From: Actinokineospora xionganensis
GTDB taxonomy: Bacteria; Actinomycetota; Actinomycetes; Mycobacteriales; Pseudonocardiaceae
NCBI RefSeq assembly: GCF_014323725.1
Contig: NZ_JABVED010000004.1
Coordinates: 186,001-250,000, forward strand
Direction: 5' to 3'
DNA length: 64,000 bases
Both the position numbers and the translations under genes were made by a program. Under the pieces are notes generated by a model that searched no databases, was not told where the DNA came from, and saw only the letters and a program-made list of their open reading frames with translations. Positions 1 through 7,949 of the stretch are shown piece by piece; the stretch's first letter is position 1; the number at the start of each line of letters is the position of its first letter.

Positions 1-1476
1 CTCGGAGTCGGCCTCACCCTCGGCCGGTTTCCGGTCGCCCTGTCGCAGCATGCTCTCGATCGCCTTGAGGTCGGTCTTTCCGTTGGCGAGCCGGGGAAGG
101 GACTCGACCCACACGACGGTTCGCGGGCGGGCGTAGTCCCGCAGACCGCTCACGTCGATCTGGTCGTCCCGGACATCGGGACCCATCGCCTCGACGACGG
201 CGTGGACGGCGTCGTCGACGACCATCGCGCGGGCGTCGGCGACCCCGGGGTGCCCGCGCAGTTCGGTTTCCACCTCGGCGAGGTCGACCCGCTTTCCGCG
301 CACCTTGACCTCGTGGTCGACGCGCCTGCCGAAGCGCAGCCCGTCTGGGCCCTCGGTGACGATGTCGCCGGTCCGGTACCAGTCGTCGGGGCCCGGCACG
401 CCGTCGGCGAGGAGCCGGTGCCCGCCCGCTTCCTCGACGTAGAAGCGGGAGGCGTTGTGGCGGGGGTCGAGGTAGCCGGCGAAGACCTGCGGGCCGCGCA
501 CGCACAGCTCCACCTCACCGGGCGCCGTCACGGGCTCGATCAACCGCCACTGCAGATGCGGCAGCACCCGGCCGATCGGCACCTCGACGCGGTCTACGGT
601 CGCCCCGGGGGCCATGACGTGCTCGGTGATGGCGATGGTCGTCTCACTGGGACCATAGGAGTTGATGACCGTCGACGCGGGCGCGGCCTCCCGCCACAGC
701 GAAAGGCACTGCGGCGTCAGCGATTCGCCGCCGAAGACGGCGGACCTGACCAGGCCGAGCGAACCCGGGGCCAGCTGCCGCAGCCGGTGCGCCATGACCA
801 CCTGGGACGGCACGGAGTTCCACACGGTGATGTCCCAGCGGGTGCAGAAGCGCTGGATCAGCAGGTTCTCCCGACCCTCCGGGACGACCATGGCGGCGCG
901 GCCCACGGCGGCCAGCACAAGCACCTCGTAGAAGGCGTCGAACTGGGGCCGGTAGTTCTGGCTGATCCGGTCTCCGGGGCCGACCCTGGCCTGGGCGCGC
1001 AGATAGTCCGCGTAGCTCCGCAGGTTCCGGTCGCTGATCGCGACGTCCTTGGGCGCGTTCGTCGACCCGGAGGTCGACAGCACGTAGCACTCCGACTCGG
1101 GCGCGCGCACCGCCTCGGCCGCGGTGTGCCGGGACAGCTCGACCGTGCCGTGCTCGGCGCCGCCGATCCGGGCCCACACCCCGAGTCGGTCCAGCCGCGC
1201 CAGTTCCCCGCTGGAACCGCCGGACTCGAACGGGACGAGGGCGCAGTCGAGGGCGGAGACCGCCAGCAGCGCCGGGTAGAGGTCGAGGCCGAGCGTGTCG
1301 GCCGTGACCGCGATCCGCAGGCCGGGGTGCGCGCCCGCACCGCCCAACTGGGCCTTGATCTGGTCGGCGCGGTCGAGCAGGTGAGCGTAGGTCAGCTTGC
1401 CGAGGCCGCCGTCGATCGCCAGGGCCTCGCCGTCGGCGTCGGCCGTCGCGGCGAAAAGGTCGTGCAGGAATCCCAT
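1..1476 (-). CDS. Stand-alone adenylation enzyme (3' end cut by window edge)
   Basis: An AMP-forming adenylation enzyme that should activate an amino or other carboxylic acid with ATP and hand it to a carrier protein. Visible cores are STSGSTNAPKD (A3, about residue 135), FDAFYEVL (A4), NSYGPSETT (A5), WYRTGDI (A7) and LANGKTDLKAI (A10). Pocket positions 235 to 331 read D-A-E-N-V-G-S-I-A, which I cannot assign to a substrate. The ATG lies one base after the stop of the ATP-grasp gene (TGA-C-ATG), so translation is coupled. Some 20 codons after A10 are visible before the edge. Whether the protein ends there or carries another domain is unknown. The neighbouring carrier protein and ATP-grasp ligase suggest that it loads that carrier; this is inference. 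Confidence 0.85.
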   Translation of the reverse strand, partial: MGFLHDLFAATADADGEALAIDGGLGKLTYAHLLDRADQIKAQLGGAGAHPGLRIAVTADTLGLDLYPALLAVSALDCALVPFESGGSSGELARLDRLGVWARIGGAEHGTVELSRHTAAEAVRAPESECYVLSTSGSTNAPKDVAISDRNLRSYADYLRAQARVGPGDRISQNYRPQFDAFYEVLVLAAVGRAAMVVPEGRENLLIQRFCTRWDITVWNSVPSQVVMAHRLRQLAPGSLGLVRSAVFGGESLTPQCLSLWREAAPASTVINSYGPSETTIAITEHVMAPGATVDRVEVPIGRVLPHLQWRLIEPVTAPGEVELCVRGPQVFAGYLDPRHNASRFYVEEAGGHRLLADGVPGPDDWYRTGDIVTEGPDGLRFGRRVDHEVKVRGKRVDLAEVETELRGHPGVADARAMVVDDAVHAVVEAMGPDVRDDQIDVSGLRDYARPRTVVWVESLPRLANGKTDLKAIESMLRQGDRKPAEGEADSE

Positions 1477-1477
1477 G

Positions 1478-2800
1478 TCACACGCCCTCCGCCCGCTGCG
1501 CGAATGCGTGTCCGCCCGCGTGGTCCCGCGCGCCGAGCCGAGTGATCATGGTTTCCGTCCAGTCGTGGTGGCCGATCGCGTCCTCGGCGAACAGCTCGCG
1601 CAGTCGCACGAGGAACCCGGCGGCGGTCTGCCGCAGGTCCTCGGCCGTCGCGCGGTCGAGAACGACGTTGCACGCCAGCGCGTCGGTGTCCGACCGCGCG
1701 GCGCCTTGCCTGGCTATCTCGTCGACCGCCGCCGCGCCCGCGTCCTTCAACGCGGCCGCGGTGACGTTCGAGCGCACAGTGCCGTCCTCAGTCGGGAACG
1801 GCACGAACATGCCCGCCACCGCGCGCTCGCCGTCGTCGGCGGGGAGGTCCTGGGGCGGCAGGCCCGCGGTGATCAGCAGCGCCTGGCGCACCAGGTCGAA
1901 ACCTGACCGCAGCTTGGTCAGCCGGTTCAGGTGGCCGCCGACCCGACAGTTGATCTCGATGATCTCCGGCCCGGCGGCGCCCAGCTTGACCTCGGTGTGC
2001 GTGACGCCGTCGCCGATCGGGAGCACCCGGTGCGCGCCGATGACGAGGTCCTCGACCTCGCGCCGGACCGAGGCAGGCAGGTGGCAGGGCAGGATGTCGC
2101 CGGTGGTCGCGACCTTCCCGTCCGCCGAGTTCTCCCGCACGTGAACCGGGAACTTGCCGAACGTGGTGATGACGTCGTGGCGCCCGTCGACGCTCTGGAC
2201 TTCGACGGAGACGTAGTCGGCGTGCCAGGCATCGGCCTCGGGGGCGGCGGTGGGGATGAACTGTTCGGCGTAGAGCGCCTGCTCGGGTCGCCAGGAGCCC
2301 TTGAGCGTGGCCACCTTGTCCGGATTGTCCACAATGGTCACATTGTCGCCGCCCGCGCCACGGCGCGGTTTGACGACGAAGGGAAGTCCGAACTCCGCCA
2401 GGACGGTGTCGAAGTCGGCGGCGGCGGTGATCGACCGGGCCGCGACCGCGGTCAGGCCCGCCGAACGCAAAACGGTGCGCTGGGTGAGCTTGTCGGCCGC
2501 GGCGGCGCCGCGGTGCCGCACGCCGAGGTGCTCGCCGATGGCCGCGGCCAACTCGAGTTCGCCGTCGGCGAAGGTCACCACGCCCGCGAGCGGGTCACCG
2601 GGCACGCACAGGTGATCTTCGTCCACTTCGGTCAACTCGCCGAACAGCCGGGTCGCGATGACCGCCAGGCCAGGCCACTGCTGCTTCACCCCGGCCCGCA
2701 ACAGCGGGACGACCTGGATGTCGTCCCCCGCGGCGAGAAGGACGTCGCGCACCGTGGCGGCTCCTCGCGGTGAGAGGAGCACGCCGACGCGCGGCCTCAC
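1478..2800 (-). CDS. ATP-grasp carboxylate-amine ligase
   Basis: An ATP-grasp enzyme of about 440 residues. The family joins a carboxylate to an amine through an acyl phosphate. The nucleotide-binding lysine and glycine loop are visible in FVVKPRRGAGGDNV (about residue 145), and the metal-binding acid and Asn in EIIEINCRVGGH (about residue 285). I chose the GTG at 2800 because it overlaps the stop of the carrier-protein gene in a GTGA, a coupling used repeatedly in this window. The nearer-N-terminal extension of the reading frame looks random. It lies between a carrier protein and a stand-alone adenylation gene, so it may ligate a carrier-bound or adenylation-derived acid to an amino acid. 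It could also be a free dipeptide or amide ligase. The substrate cannot be told from sequence. Confidence 0.85.
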   Translation of the reverse strand: MRPRVGVLLSPRGAATVRDVLLAAGDDIQVVPLLRAGVKQQWPGLAVIATRLFGELTEVDEDHLCVPGDPLAGVVTFADGELELAAAIGEHLGVRHRGAAAADKLTQRTVLRSAGLTAVAARSITAAADFDTVLAEFGLPFVVKPRRGAGGDNVTIVDNPDKVATLKGSWRPEQALYAEQFIPTAAPEADAWHADYVSVEVQSVDGRHDVITTFGKFPVHVRENSADGKVATTGDILPCHLPASVRREVEDLVIGAHRVLPIGDGVTHTEVKLGAAGPEIIEINCRVGGHLNRLTKLRSGFDLVRQALLITAGLPPQDLPADDGERAVAGMFVPFPTEDGTVRSNVTAAALKDAGAAAVDEIARQGAARSDTDALACNVVLDRATAEDLRQTAAGFLVRLRELFAEDAIGHHDWTETMITRLGARDHAGGHAFAQRAEGV

Positions 2801-3024
2801 GTCGATGCGGCCGCGGTCGATGCCTCGATGAGCGCCGCAAGGGATCCGTCGGTGAACAAGACCTCGACCGGAACCTCGACACCCAAGTCCGCCTCGATCC
2901 GCTGGATCAGGTCGATCGCGAGCAGCGAGTCGCCGCCGGTCTCGAAAAAGCGGTCTCCGGCGTCGGCCTCGGCCACACCGAGGACGGCACACCAGTGTGA
3001 GCGGACGACAAGATCAGACGACAA
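2797..3024 (-). CDS. Acyl/peptidyl carrier protein
   Basis: A free carrier protein of 75 residues. The phosphopantetheine serine is in FFETGGDSLLAIDLI, and the GGDS form resembles NRPS carrier domains more than fatty acid ACPs. The start is taken as TTG at 3024, because GGGGGA lies six bases upstream; the longer in-frame ATG at 3066 has no good ribosome site and adds an unlikely leader. The stop overlaps the ATP-grasp start (GTGA). The downstream adenylation enzyme is the obvious loading partner. The 118 bases between this gene and the MFS exporter gene show nothing beyond a possible promoter. Confidence 0.85.
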   Translation of the reverse strand: MSSDLVVRSHWCAVLGVAEADAGDRFFETGGDSLLAIDLIQRIEADLGVEVPVEVLFTDGSLAALIEASTAAAST

Positions 3025-3142
3025 GTGAACTCCCCCTATGACTTCGCGGCATGCAGACCCTCGCACCCCACGCTCGGAACAACTCTCACGTTACAAGACA
3101 AATCCCGTCAGCTGAAATTGAGTTCTCGGATAATGAGAGCAG

Positions 3143-4387
3143 CTATCCGGCCGCGGCGGCCGCGGGCTTCGCGGGCTCGTTGCGGATCAAGCGCACACCC
3201 GGCACGAGCAGCACCAGCGCGCGCACGACGAGATTGGCCGCGGCCACCGTGATGAGCACCACCTCGGGCTCGACGACCAACACCACGAGGCCGGTCGCCG
3301 CCATGCCCATCGGGTTGAACGCCAGCGAGCCCAGCCATTCGTACGAGCTCACCCGCGACAGCGACTCCGAGGGGATCTCCCGCTGCAGCGTACTGAGCCA
3401 CAGCGCGTCGGCCATCGTCACACCGGCCGAGCCGACCAGCGCGAGCAGCGCGACGAGTTCGACCTGCGGAGTCACCGCCATCGCCAGCAGGAACAGCGAC
3501 TCCAGTCCTACCAGGACAGTGGAGCTCACCAGCGGGAACGCGGGCCGCCAGCGCAGCAGGACCAGGCCGCCGAGCACCGATCCCACGCCCGCGGCGGCCA
3601 GGACGATCCCCCAACCGGCGGCGCCCATTCCGCCATTGCGCGCAGCGAGCACTGGGCCGACGACGAAGATCGCGGGGAGCACCATCCCCTGGTAGAAACC
3701 GAAACTGCCGACCATCGACCAGACCCAGCTGCGGCCGATGAACTCCCGCCAGCCCGCCACAAGGGACCGGAGCATCGACTCGTCCGAGGTGGACTTGTTG
3801 TGCGGCAACGGCAAAGTGATCATCAGCGCCGCGCTGCACAGGAACAGCAGCGCGTCGATGAGCACGACGTACCCGGGGTCCCAGAAGATCAGCAACAGCC
3901 CGGCGGCCGCGGGTCCGACGATGGACGCGACGCTGCGGCTCAGCGTGACCAGGGCCGTCGCGTCCTGGATGTGTTCGGCGCCGACCAGATCGGGCACCAC
4001 CCCGGTGTTGGCGGGGGTGAAGAAGGCCCGCGCGGTGCCCCAGCCCGCCTGCAGCACGACCAGGATCGCGATCTGGGCGTGGTCGAGCACCAGCAGCGCG
4101 GCCGTCCCGGCCTGACACGCGGCCATCACGACGTTCGTCGAGATCATGATCCGCTTGCGCGAGGCCCGGTCGCCGAGCACCCCGCCCACCAGGATGAACA
4201 CGACCTGCGGCGCCGTCTGCGCGGCGAGCACCAGACCCAGCGACGCGGCCGACCCCGTGGCGTGCAGCACCGCGAAGGCGAGGGCGACCGGGGCCATCGT
4301 GGCGCCGAACATGGCCAGCGCGCGAGCCGCGAGATAGGCCCTGAAGCCGGGAACGCCGAGCACGGCGGGAGGACGGAACCTGAGCAC
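3143..4387 (-). CDS. MFS exporter (MFS_3 / enterobactin-exporter type)
   Basis: A 414-residue major facilitator with about twelve hydrophobic segments and the cytoplasmic loop signature GGVLGDRASRKR between segments 2 and 3. The N-terminal FRAYLAARALAMFGATM resembles the MFS_3 family, which includes siderophore and antibiotic exporters. The start is GTG at 4387, without a strong Shine-Dalgarno. It is the first gene of the minus-strand block with the carrier protein, ATP-grasp and adenylation genes, so export of, or resistance to, their product is the likely role. Its promoter faces trpB across a 166-base gap holding two CTAG-centred palindromes, so the downstream-encoded GntR regulator could control both directions. 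Confidence 0.85.
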   Translation of the reverse strand: MLRFRPPAVLGVPGFRAYLAARALAMFGATMAPVALAFAVLHATGSAASLGLVLAAQTAPQVVFILVGGVLGDRASRKRIMISTNVVMAACQAGTAALLVLDHAQIAILVVLQAGWGTARAFFTPANTGVVPDLVGAEHIQDATALVTLSRSVASIVGPAAAGLLLIFWDPGYVVLIDALLFLCSAALMITLPLPHNKSTSDESMLRSLVAGWREFIGRSWVWSMVGSFGFYQGMVLPAIFVVGPVLAARNGGMGAAGWGIVLAAAGVGSVLGGLVLLRWRPAFPLVSSTVLVGLESLFLLAMAVTPQVELVALLALVGSAGVTMADALWLSTLQREIPSESLSRVSSYEWLGSLAFNPMGMAATGLVVLVVEPEVVLITVAAANLVVRALVLLVPGVRLIRNEPAKPAAAAAG

Positions 4388-4486
4388 GGATTTCGATTCT
4401 GTCGAGTCGCCGCGGGCAGAGCAAACGACGATCCCACGGCCTGAGATCCGGATCGGCGGGCACGACCGCGCGGCGATTCGAGAATT

Positions 4487-4540
4487 GTTCTAGAACTCTC
4501 AGCGAGTCTGTGCCAGACTCTCGGCAACTGTTCTAGAACA
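4487..4540. promoter_or_regulatory. Twin palindromic operator, probable GntR/HutC site
   Basis: Two copies of GTTCTAGAAC lie at 4487-4496 and 4530-4539; the second extends to the perfect 12-mer TGTTCTAGAACA (4529-4540). Their centres are 43 bases apart, about four helical turns. Between them is another perfect inverted repeat, GAGTCTG/CAGACTC (4504-4510 and 4514-4520), centred almost exactly midway. CTAG-centred palindromes are typical of HutC-type GntR repressors such as DasR. The regulator gene at 6540 lies in the adjacent operon, so autoregulation of trpBA-gntR, and perhaps of the divergent exporter, is likely. The second site ends about 14 bases before the trpB GTG. Confidence 0.65.
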
Positions 4541-4553
4541 CTTAGGGGGAGTT

Positions 4554-5765
4554 GTGGACACTTCGCTCGTCGGCGACAGCCACGGCGGCATCGTGGCCGC
4601 CGCGGGGATGCGCGAGCCTTCGGACACCGGGCGGTTCGGCGACTACGGGGGCCAGTTCGTGCCCGAGTCACTGGTGCCCGCGTGCGTGGCACTCGACCGG
4701 GAGTTCCGACAGGCCTGGGCGGACCCGCGGTTCCGGCAGCAGCTCGAACGGCTGCTCGCGGTCTACGCCGGACGGCCCACCGCTCTGACGCCCGCGTGGC
4801 GACTGTCGGCCGAACTCGGCATCACGCTGCTGCTCAAGCGCGAAGACCTCGCGCACACCGGGTCGCACAAAATCAACAACGTCCTGGGGCAGGCGCTGCT
4901 GGCCCGGCGGATGGGCAAGACCAGGCTGATCGCGGAGACCGGCGCGGGCCAGCACGGCGTGGCCACGGCGACCGCGGCGGCGCTGCTGGGAATGTCGGCC
5001 ACGGTGTTCATGGGCGAGCGCGACATCGAGCGGCAGGCGCTCAACGTGTTTCGGATGGGCATGCTCGGCGCCGAGGTCGTGCCGGTGGGCTCGGGCAGCC
5101 GCACCCTCAAGGACGCGTGCAACGAGGCCATGCGGCACTGGGTGGGCGCGGTCGACGAGGCCCACTACTGCATCGGCTCGGTCATGGGGCCACACCCGTA
5201 CCCGTGGATGGTGCGCGAGTTCCAGCGGGTCATCGGCGACGAGGCGCGCGCCCAGTGCGCCGCCGAACTGACGGCGGGAACACCGGACTTCGTCGTGGCG
5301 TGCGTCGGCGGCGGGTCGAACGCGGCGGGCACGTTCGCCGGGTTCGTCGACACCCCGGCGCGGCTGATCGGGGTCGAGGCCGAGGGCGGCGCCGCCATGA
5401 CCTTCGGCGCGAACGGCGTGCTGCACGGCTACCGGTCGAAATTCCTGCAGGACGAGCACGGCCAGGTCCGGGAGGCGCACTCCATCTCCGCGGGCCTCGA
5501 CTACCCGGGGGTGGGGCCGGAGCACGCCCACCTCGGCGATCTCGGCCGGGCCCGGTACGTGACGGTGTCCGACGAGGAGGTGCTCGACGCGGTCAACCGG
5601 CTCTGCCGGGCAGAAGGCATCTTCTGCGCGCTGGAGTCCGCGCACGCGCTGGCGTGGGTCCTGAGGGCGGCGGGTTCGGCCGAGTTGCCCACCGGGTCGA
5701 CGGTGATGCTGACGCTGTCCGGCCGCGGCGACAAGGACATGCCCGCACTCATGGAGGCGTCGTGA
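4554..5765 (+). CDS. trpB: Tryptophan synthase beta chain, diverged paralogue
   Basis: PLP-dependent beta subunit of tryptophan synthase (indole plus serine to tryptophan), 403 residues, normal length. The PLP lysine is in HTGSHKINN, the catalytic glutamate in AETGAGQHG, and the phosphate loop reads [12 protein letters not shown]. The start is GTG at 4554, just after AGGGGGAG. The stop overlaps the trpA start (GTGA). No trpE, trpD, trpC or trpF gene is nearby, and the pair sits with a GntR regulator beside a biosynthetic block. This suggests a dedicated extra copy that feeds tryptophan or an analogue to secondary metabolism, or an unusual regulon. That role is inference; the enzyme family is not in doubt. 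Confidence 0.93.
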   Translation: MDTSLVGDSHGGIVAAAGMREPSDTGRFGDYGGQFVPESLVPACVALDREFRQAWADPRFRQQLERLLAVYAGRPTALTPAWRLSAELGITLLLKREDLAHTGSHKINNVLGQALLARRMGKTRLIAETGAGQHGVATATAAALLGMSATVFMGERDIERQALNVFRMGMLGAEVVPVGSGSRTLKDACNEAMRHWVGAVDEAHYCIGSVMGPHPYPWMVREFQRVIGDEARAQCAAELTAGTPDFVVACVGGGSNAAGTFAGFVDTPARLIGVEAEGGAAMTFGANGVLHGYRSKFLQDEHGQVREAHSISAGLDYPGVGPEHAHLGDLGRARYVTVSDEEVLDAVNRLCRAEGIFCALESAHALAWVLRAAGSAELPTGSTVMLTLSGRGDKDMPALMEAS

Positions 5766-6562
5766 ACACCCTCGAAGGGCGACTGCGTTCGGCCCGCCAT
5801 CAGGGACGCAAGCTGCTCGCCCCCTACGTCACGGGCGGCATCAGCGACGACTGGACGCGCTATCTGGCCGCCTACCAGGACGCGGGCGCCGACGCGGTCG
5901 AGATCGGGCTGCCGTTCTCCGACCCGATGCTCGACGGCGGCACCATCCAGGAGGCGTCGGACCGCGCGCTCGCCCGCGGCGCCTCGGCCGACCGGATCCT
6001 CGCCGAACTCGCCGAGGTCGACCTGACCGTGCCGCGCGTGGTGATGACGTACACGAACCTCGTTGTGCGCCAAGGAGTCGAGACCTTCTGCGGCAAACTG
6101 CGCGACGCCGGGGTGTCCGGTCTCATCGTGCCGGACCTCCCGCTCGGCGAGTCGGGCGAACTCGAAGGCGCCGCCGCGGCGTCCGGAGTGGACTTGGTGC
6201 TCCTCGCCGCCCCGTCGACCTCGCCTGAGCGGCTGCGCGAGATCGGCGAGCGCAGCCGGGGTTTCGTCTACGCCGTCAGCCTGATGGGCACGACCGGCGA
6301 ACGCGACCAACTCGCCGAGTCCGGGCTCGCCCTCGCCCGGGCACTGAAGGCGGTGACCGACCGGCCGGTGTTGCTAGGCTTCGGCGTCTCCCGCCCCGCC
6401 CACGCGGTGCAGGCCTGCCGCACGGGCGACGGCGTGGTCGTCGCGTCGGCGCTGATGCGCCGGGTGATCGACGGCGCGGGTCCGGCCGAGGTGGGCGCGG
6501 ACGTCGACGCCATGCGCACCGAACTCGACCGGAGTGCCGATGAACCAACAGGTTCCCCGTGA
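5762..6562 (+). CDS. trpA: Tryptophan synthase alpha chain, diverged paralogue
   Basis: Alpha subunit (indole-3-glycerol phosphate to indole plus glyceraldehyde 3-phosphate), 266 residues. The catalytic glutamate is in [11 protein letters not shown] and the catalytic aspartate in [11 protein letters not shown]. Several signature positions differ from common Trp[10 protein letters not shown] where most have a T-A-G-D-P type loop, MLDGG for LADGP, and SLMGTTGER for S-L-T-G-V-T-G. The GTG start overlaps the trpB stop (GTGA), so a stoichiometric complex is expected. The 3' end overlaps the start of the GntR gene by 23 bases, making a three-gene operon. The divergence supports a specialised copy rather than the housekeeping one. 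Confidence 0.92.
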   Translation: MNTLEGRLRSARHQGRKLLAPYVTGGISDDWTRYLAAYQDAGADAVEIGLPFSDPMLDGGTIQEASDRALARGASADRILAELAEVDLTVPRVVMTYTNLVVRQGVETFCGKLRDAGVSGLIVPDLPLGESGELEGAAAASGVDLVLLAAPSTSPERLREIGERSRGFVYAVSLMGTTGERDQLAESGLALARALKAVTDRPVLLGFGVSRPAHAVQACRTGDGVVVASALMRRVIDGAGPAEVGADVDAMRTELDRSADEPTGSP

Positions 6563-7295
6563 ACCGAAGTACCACGCGATCGCCGCCGACCTCGCCACGA
6601 GGATCCGCTCGGGCGAGTACCGGCCCGGCCAGGCCCTGCCGTCGCAGCGGGACCTGAGCGCGGCCTACGGCGTCACCATGATGACGCTGCGGCAGGCACT
6701 TCAGGTGGTCGAGGACGACGGTCTGGTGTCGCAGCAGCCCGGGCGGGGGACATTCGTCACCGAGCCCCGGGCGGCCTACCAACTCGACTCGCTGCGCGGC
6801 CTCGCCGAGGACCTCCGCGAACAGGGCCACACGGTGCGCACCGAGGTCGTCGGCGTCGGCACCCGCCGTGCCCCGGCTTGGGCGGCGGCCGAACTGGGCA
6901 CCGACCGGGCCCTGCGCGTCGAGCGGGTCCGGTTGCTCGGGGGAAGGCCCGCGGTGCACCAGGTGTCGTGGGTGCGGCAGCCGTACGGGTCGATGGTGCG
7001 TGGCGTCGATTTCACCCAGGTTTCGCTGTATGCGGCGCTTTCCGAGCATGACGTGGTCGTACACCGGGCGACCGAACGCCTGCGGCCCGCGATTCTCGAG
7101 GGCGCGATCGCCGGTCTGCTGCGACAGGCGCAGGGGGTGCCGGTGTTCGTGAGCGACCGGGTCACTTATGGGATGGATGGGGAGCCGGTCGTGGTCGATC
7201 GGGCGACGATTCTTGGGGACGCCATGGAGGTCAGGGCTGAGCGCGCGGCTACGGGGCTTTCGTTGCGGTGGATGAGTAGCGTGGTCGTCGATTAG
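6540..7295 (+). CDS. GntR/HutC-family transcriptional regulator
   Basis: A 251-residue regulator. The N-terminal winged helix-turn-helix (residues about 8-75) includes IRSGEYRPGQALPSQRDL and TMMTLRQALQVVEDDGLV. The rest is a UTRA effector domain of the HutC subfamily. The ATG at 6540 is chosen over the GTG at 6534 because GGAG lies six bases upstream of it. The gene overlaps the end of trpA by 23 bases, so it is co-transcribed with trpBA. The CTAG palindromes in front of trpB are the natural operators. The ligand is unknown; a tryptophan-pathway compound or the cluster product would fit. Confidence 0.88.
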   Translation: MNQQVPREPKYHAIAADLATRIRSGEYRPGQALPSQRDLSAAYGVTMMTLRQALQVVEDDGLVSQQPGRGTFVTEPRAAYQLDSLRGLAEDLREQGHTVRTEVVGVGTRRAPAWAAAELGTDRALRVERVRLLGGRPAVHQVSWVRQPYGSMVRGVDFTQVSLYAALSEHDVVVHRATERLRPAILEGAIAGLLRQAQGVPVFVSDRVTYGMDGEPVVVDRATILGDAMEVRAERAATGLSLRWMSSVVVD

Positions 7296-7549
7296 CGCTC
7301 TTTCCTTGTGGTGATTCGCAGACGTGCTTTGGGTGGGGTGGTTCGCCTGCTGCTTTGCTGGGTGCCTGAAGGGTTCGGCTCCTTGCGATTCGGGTGAGCG
7401 ACTTTTTGGTGAGTAACCGTCCGACTGTGCACATGGCCAGGGATGCGCAGACCATCGCCAATTCGCGGTCGGCTTCGCCGGTGAAGATCACGCGGGCGGC
7501 ATCGTCCTCGACGTGTCGGTGTTCGAGGGCATCGGCGCCGACGCGCGCC

Positions 7550-7897
7550 CGCACACCGGAGGACACGAACTGGCTGCGGATCGCGGGCCTCTACGAGGCG
7601 TTGGCCTTGGTCGCGCCGTTGCCGATCGTGGAGCTCAACCACGCGGTCGCGATCGGTATGGCCTTCGGTCCGGCCGTCGGGCTGGAACTGCTCGACGAAC
7701 TCCGCGACGAGCCCACCCTGAAGGACTACCACCTGCTTCCGAGCACCCGTGGCGACCTGCTGGCCAGACTCGGCCGCGACGAGGAGGCCCGCGCCGAGTT
7801 CGAACGCGCCGCCCAGCTCACCCGCAACGAACGGGAGCGCGTACCTGCTCAGCCGGGTCTCAGACCACTGAGTGAAATCCGGATCCGCCGTCCGTGA
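7550..7897 (+). pseudogene. C-terminal remnant of an ECF sigma factor
   Basis: The stretch encodes LYEALALVAPLPIVELNHAV, then GLELLDELRDEPTL and YHLLPSTRGDLLARLGR and ARAEFERAAQLTRNERER. This is the conserved C-terminal domain (DUF6596 type) of long ECF RNA polymerase sigma factors. The sigma-2 and sigma-4 regions are absent. The last residues slip frame: the ending AYLLSRVSDH is found in another frame. I read it as a decayed gene left between trpBA-gntR and the LuxR gene. The preceding bases (7296-7549) hold no convincing gene and are slightly less GC-rich than their surroundings. Confidence 0.6.
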
Positions 7898-7949
7898 CCT
7901 GGGTTACACTGCGTGACTCTCATCGAGTCGACGGACCCACGGTGGAATC

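Noticed and set aside
7249-7566. Minus-strand frame with EDDAARVIFTGEADREL and CTVGRLLTKKSLTRIARS
   Set aside because: It looks protein-like in part, perhaps another remnant, but I cannot match it to a family and it overlaps the end of the GntR gene and the ECF remnant.
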